From contig JAIUJO010000163.1 in the NCBI GenBank assembly GCA_023846275.1, forward strand, positions 55,001-119,000: 64,000 nucleotides of DNA. Reading direction: 5' to 3'. The notes below the pieces were generated by a model. It saw only the letters and a program-made list of their open reading frames with translations. It made no database searches and was not told the DNA's origin. The translations under genes and the position numbers were made by a program. Shown one piece after another: positions 1 through 14,100 of this stretch (positions within the stretch are counted from its first letter, which is position 1; every line of letters starts with the position of its first letter). This DNA is from Vanilla planifolia. Taxonomy: Eukaryota > Streptophyta > Magnoliopsida > Asparagales > Orchidaceae.

Positions 1-1959
1 GTGCTTATGTGTGTGATCTTATGCATGAGTATGCCTACTCCTGTGCTTTTTTGTGGTGCTATATGTGTGTGGGTCTATGTGAGTTCCTATGTGCATGTGT
101 GTGTGCATGCATATTTGTATGTTTGTGCATGTGTATGTCTTGTTTGTTTATGTGCATATGTGTTTATGTATTTTTGTGTTCCTACATTAATGTGTGCATG
201 CCATGTGAGTGTGTGTGTGTGTGTGAATATGCATGCACATCTATGTGCGTATATGTGTGTATATATTTGCATTCATGTGCACTAGTGTGTGTGTGCGTTT
301 CTGTGTGTGTGCACATGAGCTTTTGCATGTGCTTGTCTTGAGTGTGCATGCATGTGTGTGTATGCATGCATTTCAATGTGAATATATGTGTGTGTGCAAG
401 TTTGTGTGTGCGCACACGCATTTGTGAATGCTTGTGCAAATGTTTGTTTGTTTATGTGCATGTGTGTCTATATACCCATTTGTTGGCATATGTGTGCATG
501 TTTTCTTGTGTTCACATGCACGCACAAGTGCATGTCTGTGTCTGTGAGTGCTTGTGTGTGTTTTGTGAGTGTGTGTTCATGTGTGCGGTTGTTTGTGTAC
601 ATGCATTAGTGTGCATATGGGTGCAAAAAAGTGCATATGGGCATCAATGTTTCAGTGTGCATGTTTGTGTCCATGTGTTTTATGTGCATGTGCATGGGTT
701 TGAGTATTCATGTGTCTACATGTATGCTTTTATGTGTGTGTGCTATGCTTGTATGCATGTGTGCATGGGTGGGTGAGTGATAGAGTGTGTGTGTGAGTGT
801 ATGGATGTTTGTGTCCATGCACATGTGCTTTTGTGTGCACGTGCTGTGTGTGTGTGTGTGCATGTATGAGTGCATATGTGTGTCTGTTCATGTGTTAGCA
901 TGTTTGTGTGTGCTGTGCATTAATGTATGCAGGTGTGCATGGGTGCATATGCATGTCTATCCATGCATGAGTGTATGCTTGTGTTCATGCATGTGTGCAT
1001 CTACTTATGTGTGTGTTTGCTTGTTTGCTAGAGTATGTTCATTCCTCTTTGCATGTGTGTGTGTGTGTGTTTATATAGGTGTGTGTGCATGTGTGTGTTG
1101 TTTGTGCATGTTTGTGTGTACATGTATGTGTTTATGTGTCTACATGCATGTCCATGCATGCATGTGTGTGAGTATTTGTATGTTTATATACATGTGTGTG
1201 GATTTGTGTGTGTGTGCATGTGTATGTGAGCATGTCTATGTTTGTGCATGTAGGTGTGTGTGCAGGGAAGTGCTTGTGTGTGTGTTTTCCAACATACATG
1301 TATATGTGTTTATGTGCATGTGCATACATGTACTTGTGAGTGCTTGTGGATGCTTGCATTTGTGTGGATGTGTGTGGTTTTTGGTGTATATGTGTCTTTA
1401 ATGTGTGTGTGTGCATGCAGACACAGATGTGTGTTGGTGCATGTACATTTATTCGTGTGTTTATGGAGTGTGCATAAGCATGTGCGTGACTATTTATGTA
1501 TGTCTACGTGTGTGTTTGTGCATGCATGTGTGTGTTTGTGTGCACATGTATATCCTTGTTCATTTTTTTGTTGATGTGTGTGTTAATGCATGCATGTGTG
1601 GGTGTGTATGTGCATATGTGGTTGTGTGTGTGTGTGCATGAGCATGAGTGGGTGTGCCTACGTGCATATGTGTGTATGTGTACATGCGTGCATATGTGTG
1701 TTAGCTTGTACATGTGTGAATTCTTGCATTTGTGCGTATGCATTTGTTTGTGCAATACTGTGTGTAAGTGCTAGGGTTTGTTCGCATATGTGCCTATTGC
1801 AAGTCTACCAGGGCATGCACATGTGAGTGTATGCATGGCAGTGTATGAGTGTGCCCATATTTGTGTGTACATGCGTATGTGTGCAAGTGTTTCCATTTGT
1901 GTATATATGTGCATGTCTGTGTGGATGTGTGTGTGCATGTTAGTACATGTGTGTCTTTG

Positions 1960-4140
1960 TGCATGTATTTGTGGATGTGTGTGAGCATGCATGTGTTTGT
2001 ATGTGTGTGTGTGTGTATATATGTGAGTGTGATGTTTATGTGTGTGTGTGTGTGTGCTTTTATTTTTGTGTATGTATGTGTGCATGGATGTGCATATGTG
2101 TGCTTATTCTTTTGTTTGCGAGTCTAGGTTCATGTTTGTGCATTGATGCATATGCATGTCTGTAAGTGTATGCATGTGTTTGTTTATTTGTTTGTTTGCA
2201 TGCTTGTGTTTATGGGCATATGCATGTGTGTTTGTTTTAATGCATGTGTGTGTGGATGCATGTTTGTTTGTGTGCATGTGTATGCATGTGTGTGAGTGTG
2301 ACTGCTTGTGTAAGTGTGCAAAAGGCATATGTGTGAGTCTACTTAGTTCCATGTGTGCATGTGTGAGTGTGCATTTATGTCATGGTGCAAGCGTCTCTCC
2401 ATGTGTGCTCGCATGTGTGTATGTGAGAGTATGTGTGTGTGCATGTGTTTTCATGTATTAGTACCTATGTGTGTCAATGTTTGTGCACACATGTGTTCAT
2501 ATGTGTCTATGTATGTGTGTGCATGTGAGTGTTCATGTGCCTATGCTAGTGTATGTGCTCATGTGTTTGTGTTTGTATGCATGTGTGTGTGCATACTGTT
2601 TGAACTTGTTTGTGTGTCTGTGTGTGCATGTGATTGTGCATGTGTGTCGGTTTACACATGTGTGTGTACATACGTGTGCATGTGTCAATGTGTGGGTGTG
2701 TGTGGGTGCATGCGTCTATGTGCTTGTGTTCATCAGTTTATGTATATATATGTGTTTGTGAGTAGGCATGTGAGTGAATATATGTCTGCATGTGTGCATA
2801 TGAGTTTGCATGTGTGTAGGTTAATGTGTGTGTGCATGTGTGTGAGTATATATGGGAGTGTATGTGCACTTGTGTGTGTGTGTATGTGTGTGCATGTGCA
2901 TGTGTGTGTGCAAGTACATGTGTGTGTGTGCATGGTGTGTGTGTACCTATGTGCGCATGTGTGCACGTGTCTGTGTGTGCATGCATGTGTGTACATTCAT
3001 GCATGTGTAGGTGTGTGTGAATTTGTGTTCATGTCCATGTCTGTTTGTGTGTGTGTGTGCTTGTGACTGTGTCTGTGTTTGTGCAAGTACTTGTGTGAGA
3101 ACATGTGTGTCTTTGCATGCATGCATTTGTGTGTGAACCAATGTGTGTGTGTGTTTGAGCATGCACGTGTGTGTGCAAGTGCATGTGTAAGTGTGTGCAT
3201 GTGTGAGCATGTGTGCATACTTGTGCTTATGTTTGTGTGTGTGCACGTATGATTGTGCACATGAGTGTTTGTAAGTGTATTGCATGTGTGTGCATGCATG
3301 CATGTGCGGTGTATGTGTGCATATTTTTTAGGTTATATGCACACATATGTGTGCATATGTATGTGCATGTGCATGAGAGTGCATGTTCTTATGTGTGTAT
3401 GTGGATGTGCATGTGCATCTATCTGTGTGTGTGTGTGTGCATGTGTGTGCCTATGTGTATGTGTGCATTTGAGTGTGTGCACCTTGGTACTTGTGTACTT
3501 TTGTGAGTATGTCGAGGTAATGCATGTCTGTGTGTTGTGGGAGTGTGTAAGCATGCATTCATGCCTATGAGCATGTGTATATGTGTGTGTGTGTGCATGC
3601 ATGTGAGCATGTGTGTGCATGCACGAGTGTGCATGTGTGCCCATCTAAGTGTATATATGATTGCATGCTTGTGCACATGTGTGCATGTGACTATGTGTGT
3701 TTGTTTTAGGGTGCACATGCATGCACAAGTGTATGGATTTATATTTGGGTGTGCATTGTATGCATGTGTACTTGTATCTATGTGTGTTTATGTCTATGCA
3801 TCCATTTGTTAGCACATGCAAGTGTATGCATGTACATGCATGTGTGTGTGTTCTTGTAGGTTCTTGTGCTTGTGCATATGTGAACATGTGTGTGCATGTG
3901 TGTGCACAAGCATTTGTGAATGTGTTCTTGTGTTTGTGTGGGTGCACAGTGCAAGTGTGTGTTTTTATGTTTATGTGTGCCTGTGTACATGTGTGTGTGT
4001 GTGTGCATGTGGGTGTATGTGGTTGTGTGTGTGCATGTATTTGTGAGCAAGTGGGCATGTGCAAGTGTGTATGTGTGAGAATTTCTTTGCTTGTGCATAT
4101 TCATTTATGCAAGTGTTTTATGTGTGTGTGTGCATGCATG
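1960..4140 (+). repeat. Inverted segmental duplication, block 1, left copy
   Basis: This block aligns by eye, base after base with small indels, to the reverse complement of 24,740-26,730. Anchors include the word catttatgtcatggtgca near 2,371-2,388 and again, reversed, near 26,308-26,326. A second anchor is aagtgttttatgtgtgtg at 4,111, matched reversed at about 24,754-24,771. Between these, rare interruptions such as tgtgcccatcta and cttgtatctatgtgtg appear in the same order in both copies. Translated frames also keep shared words, for example VSVHLCHGA and HLCKCFMCV. Identity looks like roughly four bases in five by eye; I did not compute it. Confidence 0.88.
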
Positions 4141-6259
4141 ACTATGTGGCTAGGTGTGTGTGGTTGTTTGTGTTCTTCTGCATACGTGTATGAGAGCATG
4201 TGTGAGTATATGTCTGTGTACATGTACAGGTGTGTTTGTGTGCGAGACCACGTATGTGCATGTTTGTGTGTGATGTGTGTACATGGTTGTGTGTGTGTCT
4301 ATTTGCACATGTATGTGTAGACATTTGTGTATAAATGTGTTTATGCACACACCTAAGTTTATGTGTGTGTGCTTCTGCATGTGCATGTATGTTCTTATGT
4401 GTGTTTGTATGTTTGTGCATATGTGTGAATATGTTTGTGTTTCTTTTCATGCTTATGTGTCTAAGTGTGTATATGTATTTGCATGCATATGTATGTGTGC
4501 ATGCATGTGTATGAGTGTGTGTGAGTGCGAATCTATGTGCATGTGTTTGTGTGTGGAAGGACTGTGTGTATGCATAGGTATGTACGTATGTCTATGTCTA
4601 CATGTGTCTGTGTGTGTGTTTTTGTGCATGTGCAAATATGTAGATGTCTGTGTGTTTACGGGTGCATATGTGTGTGTTCATCTGTGTGGATGTGTATGGG
4701 TTTTTGTGTGTGTGCACATGTTTTTGTGTATGTGTGAGTGCATGTGTGTTTGCATTTGTGTGTGCTTAGGGACACATTGTGTGGGTGCATGTGTGTTTGT
4801 GTGCCTATTCATATTTGTGTGCATGTGTGTGTGTGTCATATGTGTGATTATGCATGTGTTTGTGTATGATCTTGCATATGTGCTTGCACATGTGTTTGTA
4901 TGCATGTGTGTCTATGTATATGTGTTTTCACATGTGTTTGCATTTACAAATTTGTGTCTTTGTGTGCATGTGTGAATGCATGTGTGTGTATGTGTGTGCT
5001 AATGCAAGCACATTTTTGTGGGTGTGTGTATATGTTTGTGTTTGTGTCTATGTATATGTGTATGTTTGTGTGTGTGTGTTTGCTCATATGTGTGCTCACC
5101 AACATATGGCTATATGTGTGCATGTGAGCATTTGTCCAAGTGAGTGCATGTGTGTTTACCTACTTGAATGTGTAGATTCATGTGTACATGCTTATGCATG
5201 TGTTTTTGTGTGTAAGCATATATGTATGTGTGTGCATATGCATGTGTCTGAATGTGTGTATGTGCTTGTGCTTGTGAGTGCATGCCTTTGTACATGTGTG
5301 TTTGTGCATGCATGTGTCTGTGTGTGTGTATGTGTATGAGTGCATATCTATATGTGTGTATATGTGCATGTATATGCATATTAACATGTGGTTGCATGTG
5401 TAGGTCCAATCAAGTGTGTTCATTAACGTGTTTGTGTGTTTGCCTATGTATGTGCATGTGTATGCTTATTTGGGTGCATGCATGTGTAGGTGTGTGTGTG
5501 TATTTATGCATAGGTGTATGCATGTGTGTGTGCATATGTGCATGTGCACATTGGTGTGTGTGGAGGTATGTGTGCATTTATATGTGTATGTGTGTGTGTA
5601 TATGCATGTGTTTATTATCTGTGTAGTAGTGCATGCATGTGTATGTGCATTTCTGTGTGTTTAGGTGCCTGTGCATTTGTGCATGTGTGTGTGTGTGCAT
5701 GCATGTATATATGTATGTATGTTTGTTTTTATATTTGTGTGTGTGTTAAAGTTTATGCATGTGTGTGTGTTGTGTTCAACCAAAAGTGTGTATGGATGTA
5801 TATGGGTGTGTATTATTCTGTATGTGTGTCTATGTGTGCCTATGCATGTACATGTATGTGTGTGTTTGCGTATGCATATGTATGTGCATGTGTATGCATG
5901 CACATCTATCTATTTATGTTTGTGCACATGTGTGCATGTGAATGTATGTGTGTGAGTTTGCATGTAAGTTTTGTGGGTGTGCATGGGTAAGCATGTGTGT
6001 GGATGCATGTATGCATATCCATATGTGCATGCATTTGTGTTAGTGTCTTTAAGCAAGTGTGTGTGCATTTGAGTGTGTGTGTATATGTGCATGCATTTGC
6101 ACGTGTGTGTGTGCATTCGAGTGCTTGTGTGCATGTTTGTGCAAAGGTTTGTGTGCATGAGCATGTGCATGAGTGTGTGTGGTAGTGCATCTATGTTTGC
6201 ATGTGCATGTGTGTATGTGTGTATCTTTGCATGTATGCATGTGAGCTTGTTTGTTTGTG

Positions 6260-6311
6260 CATGTCAGTGTGTGTGCTTGTTTGTGCATGTCAGTGTGTGT
6301 TGGTGTATGTG
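6260..6311 (+). repeat. 26-bp tandem duplication, two copies
   Basis: The unit catgtcagtgtgtgtg plus ten more bases occurs at 6,260-6,285 and again at 6,286-6,311. The first 16 bases are identical and the remainder is diverged. Confidence 0.7.
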
Positions 6312-8308
6312 CATGTGTGCATTTGTGTTCATATGTGTGGGTATATGTGTATGTTTTTATGCATGTTTGTGTGTATGTTTATGTGGATGTGCACATATAT
6401 GAGCTTGTATGTGCACATGTGTGTTTGTGTGTGCATCAATTTGTTTGGGTGCATGCACAAGAGTGTTCATTTGTACATGTGTGTAAGCCTACATGTGTAT
6501 GTGCATATGTCTACGTGCTAGTATGAGTGTATATATGTGTATGTGCATGCATATATGTGTGTGTGCATGTATTTATGTGTTTAAGGGCATGTGTGTGAGT
6601 TTCAAGGGCATGTACATGCATATGTGTGTGCTTGTGTGTGTATGTGTGTGTGCATGTGTGTATATGCATACGTGTGTGTGTGTGTCTATTTGTGCAAATG
6701 TGTGCATGCATGCATTTACATATATCCACTTGTTCATATGCGTGTGCATGCATGGGCATGTGTATACACATGTGTGTGTACCTCTATGTGTGCAAGTGTG
6801 TGTGTGCATGACTATGTGTGAGTGCAGGTGCATGTGTGTGCATGTCCTTGTGTTGGTGCTTATGTGTGTGTATGCATATGCAAGTTAATGTATGTATGCA
6901 TGTGATTGCATGCTCAAATGCTTTTATGTGTGTGTGTTTATGCATGTTTGTTCATGTGACTTTATGCACATGTGCATGTGCATGTGCATGTGTGTGAGTG
7001 TATATGCATGATCATGTGTGTGCATGTCTACACATGCATGAGAGTGAGCATGTTTGTTTGTGTGCATGTTAGTATTTATGTGTGTGTGCTTGTGTGCATA
7101 TGTCTACGTGTGTGTGTGTAAGCTTATGAGTGTGTTTGTGTGTGGGTGTACACATGTGTGCTTGTATGCACGTTTGTGTGTGCATGTACATGTGTGCATG
7201 AGTACATACATGCATGTGCTTATGAGTGTGTTCATGTCTATATTTGTTTATGCATGTGTATGTGAGTGAGTATTTGTGTGTGTTTGTACATATGTGTGGA
7301 CATGTGCTTGCATGTGTGCTTGTGTATGGACATCTATGTGTGTGTTTGTGTGCATCCTTCTTTATGTGTGTGTGTGAAGGTTGCATGCATGTGTTTGAAC
7401 ACATATTTTATATGCATATGAGTGTGTGGCTGTGCATGTTTGAGTATGTGTGTGTGTGCACATATGTGCATATGTGCGTGTAGGTCTCTGTGCATATGGA
7501 TATGTGTGCGTGGGAGTGTGTGTGTGTGTGTGCGTGGTTGTGTGTTTGTGTGTCTGTATGTGTGTGTGTGCAAGTTTGTGTGCTTGAGCATGAATTTTTG
7601 TGTGTGTGAGTGTGTGTCTATGTATGTGTGTGCATATATTTTTGTATAGGTGTACAAGTGTGTTTGCATGTGAGATTATGTGTGCATGTGTGAGTGCATG
7701 CACATGTGTGTATGTGCATGTGTGTATGTGCATGAGTGTGTATTCCAGTGTAGGTGTGTTTGCATGTGTGCGCATGTTTGCATATGTTTATGCATGTGAG
7801 CATCTGTGTATGTATGAGTGTGTCTATGTGTGTGTGTATGCATGTGTATGCACTTATATGTGTGTATTTGTGTGCATGCACAAGTGTATGTACATGTGTG
7901 TGTGTGTGTGCTTGAGTGTGCTTGTGTGTGTGCAGATGCATGTGTGTGCGTGTGTCTATGTATGCATGTGAATGTGTACAAATGTTTGTGTGCCTTTGTG
8001 CTTGTTCTTGTTTATGTGTGTACATGTACTTGTATGTACGAATATGGATGTGTGTGTGTGCATGCACATGTGCATGCATGTTGGTGTGTGTTTATTTGTG
8101 TGAAAATTGTGTATATGCATGCATTTATGTTCCTATGAGTGTACATGCATCCATGTGTGCATATGTGTGTGCTAGCTTACATGCATGTGTTTGTGCTTAT
8201 GTATGCATGTTTGTGACTGAGTATGGGTATGTATATGTGTGTGTGTATACATGTGTATATGTATGCATGCATTTGTGTCTGTGGTTGTGTTCTTCTATGC
8301 ATGCATTC

Positions 8309-8336
8309 GTGTGTGTGTGTGTGTGTGTGTGTGTGT
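8309..8336 (+). repeat. Pure (GT)14 microsatellite
   Basis: Twenty-eight bases of uninterrupted GT following atgcattc. It is one of the longest pure dinucleotide runs in the TG segments and is likely length-variable. Confidence 0.95.
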
Positions 8337-8944
8337 CTGTCCATCTATGTTTCGGTGTGTATGTCTAATTCTTCATCTATGCACATGTGGTGGGTGCATA
8401 TGCATGCTTGGATATGTGTGGGTATGAGTACACATGTGTGTATGTGTGTGTTGTGCATGCTAAATGCATGTGTCTATGTATCTGTGCATGTACACGTGTG
8501 TTTGCTTCTAGGTTTGCATATGTGCTTGTGTGTACATGTTCATGTGTTTGTGCGTTCCTTTATGTGTGTTTGTGTTGGTGTGGGTGCACTTGTGTGTGTG
8601 TGCATGTGTATATATGTGGTTGTGCATGTGTGTGTCAATGTGTGTATACTTCTATGTGTGGGTGTGCATCTATGTTCATGTGCATGTGTGCATGTGTGCA
8701 TATGTGTCTATGCTTGTGCTTACATGTATGCTTGCATCTATGTTGATGTATGGGGATCTATTTCTTGGTGTGCATGTGTGTGTATGTATGTGCATGTGTA
8801 GGCATGCAGAGTGTGTTTGTGTGTGTGCATGCATGCTTATGTATGTGTGTTTGTGCATATGTTCATGTGTTTGCATGTGCTTGTGTCTAAGTGTATGCAT
8901 GTTTGCATGTTTATGTGCATGTGTGTGTTCATGTGTGTACATGT

Positions 8945-10170
8945 GTGCATACTTGTGTTACTATGTATGTTTTTATGCACATGTGTGTATGTGCATTTAT
9001 GTGTGAATGTGCATGTGTGTTTGTGTATTTGTACTTGTGCATTTGTGAGTATTTTTGTAAGTGTGTGCATGTGTTTCTATACATTTTTAAATGTGTTTGT
9101 GCTTATTCGTGTGGGTGTGCATGTGTGTGTGTGTGCATATACACACATATGCATGAGTGTCTGTATGTGTATGAATGTATATTTGTGGGAGTGTTCGTGT
9201 GTTCATGCTTATGTGTGAATGTGTGCTTTTATGAATGTATGTGTGTATGTGTGTGTTCTTGCATGCATTTGTTTGTACATGTCTGTGTATGTGAGTGATT
9301 GTGTGTGGGTGGGTGTGCGTACATGTGTGTACATTTGTCTGCATGAGTGTCACTCTATGTGCATATGTGTGTGAGCATATATTCAGATGTATGCATGTGC
9401 ATGTGTGATTGTACTGGTGTGTGCCCATGACTGTGTGTATACATGCATATGTTTTTGTTTGCATGTGTGTTAGGGTGTGTGTGTTTGTGCACTTGCAAGT
9501 GTGTGTGTGCATACATGCATGTTTCTATGTACGTGCATATTGTGTACATAGATGTGTGTGTATGTTCACATTTGTGTGTGTCTGTGTGTGCAAGCATGTA
9601 TATGCATGCAAGTGTGCATGAGCATGTGTATTTTTGTATGTTTGTGTGCATCTATATCTATGTTTTTGCATATGTGTGTTTATGTATATGCATGTGTGTT
9701 TGGGCATATTTGCATTTGTGTGTGAATGTGTACATGATTGTTTGTGTATGTATGTGTGCATGCATGCATGCTTGTGTGTGCTTGTTTGTGTGAGTGTGCA
9801 TGTGTTGTGTTTGCGTATGTGTGCATCTTTATGTGTGTTCGGGCAAGTGTGCGTCCATGTCTATGAGCCTTTGTGTATATGTGTATGCTTGTGCATTTGA
9901 GATGCATAAGTGTGCATGGATTCATACAAACATGTATGTGTGCATATGTGCACCAGTGTGCTTGTGTGTGAGTGTTCATCTTTGCATGTGTCTACATGTG
10001 TGTATATATATGGATGTGTTTGGGTGTGCAATTGTGGTTAGGTGTGTGTGCTTGTGAGTGCCAATGCATGGGCATCTATGTGTGCCCATGCATAGGCTTG
10101 TGCATGTGTGAGTATGCGTAAGTGTGATGTGTGGGTTTATGCATGTGTGTGTGTGAGTTTGTGTGCAAGT
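8945..10170 (+). repeat. Inverted segmental duplication, block 2, left copy
   Basis: Aligns to the reverse complement of 23,458-24,740. Clear anchors are tacacacatatgcatgagtg at 9,140 (reversed at about 24,530-24,551), the run translating as VYIDVC near 9,545-9,560, caattgtggtta near 10,029, and gtgggtttatgcatgtgtgt at 10,131. The match is exact in phase up to gtgtgcaagt, which ends at 10,170, and stops there because the array changes strand at the next base. Confidence 0.88.
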
Positions 10171-10310
10171 GCACCTGTGCACACTCAAACACATGCATAC
10201 CCATATATGAACTTACGCATGCATACAAATGGACATAAATGCCCACATACCCACACACACACCCATACACATGCACGTGCGCACACACATTCATGCACAT
10301 GCACACACAT
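10040..10310. other. First strand-switch junction with imperfect palindrome
   Basis: The TG-rich strand gives way to the CA-rich strand between 10,170 and 10,181, at gtgcaagtgcacctgtgcac. The arms resemble each other as an inverted repeat over about 130 bp. On the left side the order is gggcat, atgcgtaagt, gggtttatgcatgtgt, gagtttgtgtgc. The reverse complement of the right side gives gggcat, atgcgtaagt, gggtatgcatgtgt, gagtgtgc in the same order, with indels. The inverted segment therefore seems to end with a further diverged copy of the block-2 end. Confidence 0.65.
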
Positions 10311-11045
10311 AAGCACAAACATGCACATGCACAAACTCATGCTTAAACAAATAACTACACACACACAGATGCACATATTTATATACGCATGTATAGATAG
10401 TCACATACATACATATGCACATATGCACACACACACACACACAAATGCACACACTCATACATGCATACACACACATGGAGACACACATACACACTCAAAA
10501 GCACAATACATGCACACACATAATATTTACAACAAGCACACACCCCCACACGCACACGTATGCATGCACACAAAAGACCACAAGAACACATGCACACATA
10601 TACCCAAGCACAAAAACATGCATGCACAAACACACTTACACTTATAGATGCGCACATGTACACACACACACATGCACACTTGCTTGCATACACCCACACT
10701 TACATGCGCATACACACACAAAACTAGATACACATACACACATAGACACATACATGTACATTCACACATGACACACATGTAGACATAGACAAACACACAC
10801 ACATACTTAAACAATTACATGTTCACAACCACACAAAGATTTGCCCACACATGCACACATATGCACCTTCCTTCGTCACACACACATATGGACGTGCACG
10901 CACACACAGAAGCTTGTATGCACATAAACACACACACACACACACATGCATACACACTATTGTACATGCACTTACATGTAGGCACACATAGTCACACACT
11001 AACACACTAATAATAATGCACATGTATCATGCATGCATAAGAGAA

Positions 11046-11100
11046 ACACATGCACACTCATATGAACACACATGCACACTTATATGAACACACATGCACA
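11046..11100 (-). repeat. 22-bp tandem repeat, 2.5 copies
   Basis: Units of 22 bp at 11,046-11,067 and 11,068-11,089 share all bases but one (cactcatatgaac against cacttatatgaac). A partial third unit starts at 11,090. Confidence 0.85.
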
Positions 11101-14100
11101 AACACAAACACATTCACAAACGTGCACACACACCCACACGGGTGTGCTCATACACACACATGCACACATGCAAACACACGTACCCATACACACGTAAGCA
11201 TTCATGCATGCACATGCACACGTAAATGAATGCATGCACAAAAACTCATATGTACACATCTAGACACACACAAGCATACATACACATACATGCACATACC
11301 CACACACACACACACACATATACATGGACATGAAAATGCATGCACACATGTGCAAACATATGCAAACATGCATACACATGTACAAATGCATGGAAAAATA
11401 AAAACATGTGTACAAATATGCATAAGTACACCCATACACATATACACATGCACATATAAACACATGCATATGCATGCTAACAATCATACATGCAAACATG
11501 TAGAGACATACACGTAGATACATACACATGTACACAAACAAACAACCACACACACACTTGTAAGCACACATGCATGCACACACAAGTGCACCTAAACACA
11601 TGCATGCACAAGTGCATAGAAGCATACACTTACACACACACACACCCCAATAGGCACACATGCAAGCACCCACACACACACCCATACACATCCACAAACA
11701 AACATGTATATACATGCAAGCATATACAGACACACACACGTATGCACACAAACATGGACACATGTTCGAACCTGTGAATGCACACATGCATACAATCATG
11801 CACTTATGCACACACATGCATACACTCAAATGCACCCACAAACACACAGGTACATAAGTACGTGTACATAAATACATGTACAACATGTGCACATATGTCA
11901 ACAAACATGAAAACACACTCACACAAACATACACATGCACATGCACAAACACACACACACATGCAAACATAGAGAGGCAAACATATGTGCATAAACATGC
12001 ACACAGACATGCACACACTGGTATATGCACACTCACATGTGCACATACACATACTCATGCACACACACGCACTTGTACACACACTCATGCACAAACGCAC
12101 AAATGCACACTCAAGCATAGGCATGCATACACGTGCCCATGTGTATGTAAACACTCACAAACGCATAAACATAAATACACACATACACTCATGCATAAAA
12201 CATACATGTACACAAGTACACTCACACAGGCACATGCACTAACACACACATACATGCATGCACTTGCACACACATGCATACACACATACACCTACACATA
12301 CATATGCACACACATGTACATGCATCCACACACACTATTTATTATGCACTCACACAAGCATACACACACATGCACAACTAGATGTGCATGCTCATACATA
12401 TATACACATACACACAAACACATGCATGCACACAGACATGCACATACACACACACATATGAACAAATGCAAGCATGCACAGGCACACACCTACACCACTA
12501 TGTACACATATACACATGCACATGCATGCACTCAAAAATACACAGACACAACCATATGCACACATACACACATGCAAATGAACACTCACATATGTATTTG
12601 CACGCATGCATGCACATGTTTATACATCTGCACACATATGCATACACACATAGATTCATTGAAACTTACACACACACACACACACAACGACAAATACATG
12701 CACACTTGTGCATGCACACACAAACAAGCATGCACAAAAGTGCACACAAGTATAGGAGAAAATAAAAATACACACATGCACACACACTCCTACATGAACA
12801 CACTGACACTGATGCAAACATATGCAAAGAAACAAACACACAAACAACCATACACATAGATGCACACACACATATATGCAAATGCACACAAAGGCACACT
12901 CACACACACATGAGTACACACACACACATATAGAAACATTTGTAGGAATGCATTAAGATGCACACCTATACACACACACACACAAACAAACACATGCACA
13001 TAAACGCATAGGAATGCAAACACATTGTTAGACACACTCGCATACAAAACATGCATGCATAGACACATGCACACAAAAACGCACACACACACACACTCAT
13101 TTGTATACATACACATACAAATACACACATATATGCACAAACACATGGATGCACAAGTACATATACACATGCACTAGCACACACATGCGCACACACACAA
13201 ACTCACACGCATACACATATGTGTACACACATGCATGCACATATAATTTCATACATAGAGACACACACATGCACATATCCACAAACATAGGCACACATAT
13301 GCACATTCACACCTATGCTTGTACACATACATAAAATGCACATGAACAAAAACACACACTTATGAGTACACACATACACACACACTCATGTGCATCAACA
13401 CATGCACACACACTCACACACACACACAAAAGCATAATCACACACATTTGAGAGTACATACACACACATGTACACATGCTTACAAACACATATAGATACA
13501 CACATGTAATTACAAATACATACACATAGATAAACACATGTACATAGGTATACATGCACACATGCACACACATATATGAACTCACATGCACACAAATGTA
13601 CTTACACATGCACATAGATGCATATGCATACATGCATGTACAAACCCCCGTACACATGCACACACATAGACACATGCATGCACACACATGCACACATATA
13701 TTCAAGTGCATGCATTACCATATCCACATGCACACACAGCCACACACGCTTGCAAACTCATGCATACCCACATACATAATCGCATACATGCATAAGCACA
13801 CACTATGTTAACACACACACAAGCCACCACACACATTATGCCTAGATGTAGACACATATGCATACACGCACACACACATGAACCCACACACACTGTGCCA
13901 ACATGTAAACACGCACACACATGCTCACACAAGCACTCATGCTCTTACACACACATACAAACAAACACCCACATACATCGACATACACAAGCACATATGC
14001 ACCCACACACCCACATCTATACGTACATGCACCATACATACACATACACAAATGTGCACATATGCACACACGCACACACACCCAATTGCATATTTGCACA

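Larger units (their letters stand above)
4141..8944 (+). repeat. 4.8-kb array stretch present in the left copy only
   Basis: In the left copy these 4,804 bases separate block 1 from block 2. In the right copy the two blocks abut at about 24,740. The stretch itself is ordinary TG array, with a short tandem duplication at 6,260-6,311 and a (GT)14 run at 8,309-8,336. It is either an internal deletion from the right copy or an expansion in the left copy; the sequence alone does not say which. I recognised no other copy of it in the window. Confidence 0.78.
1..10170 (+). repeat. Degenerate TG/CA array, segment 1 (TG-rich strand on top)
   Basis: The whole stretch is alternating pyrimidine-purine sequence dominated by TG steps, with frequent CA steps giving words such as tgcatg, occasional TA and CG steps, and short breaks of register (ttt, gag, ctt, cct, aag). 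No fixed short unit holds for more than a few copies, so this is an old, diverged dinucleotide-derived array and not a clean microsatellite. It starts before the window. It ends at a sharp switch to the CA-rich strand after base 10,170. Part of it (1,960-10,170) has an inverted counterpart further right. No gene is supported here: open frames are long only because TGA, TAA and TAG are scarce in such sequence. Confidence 0.95.

Noticed and set aside
3700-3720. Telomere-like ttttaggg word
   Set aside because: A single occurrence with no tandem TTTAGGG around it; expected by chance in TG-rich text.
11876-12859. Open frame of 327 codons, His/Thr-rich, in the CA segment
   Set aside because: The opposite strand of the same array gives CAC and ACA codons. 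It has no relation to histidine-rich protein families beyond composition.
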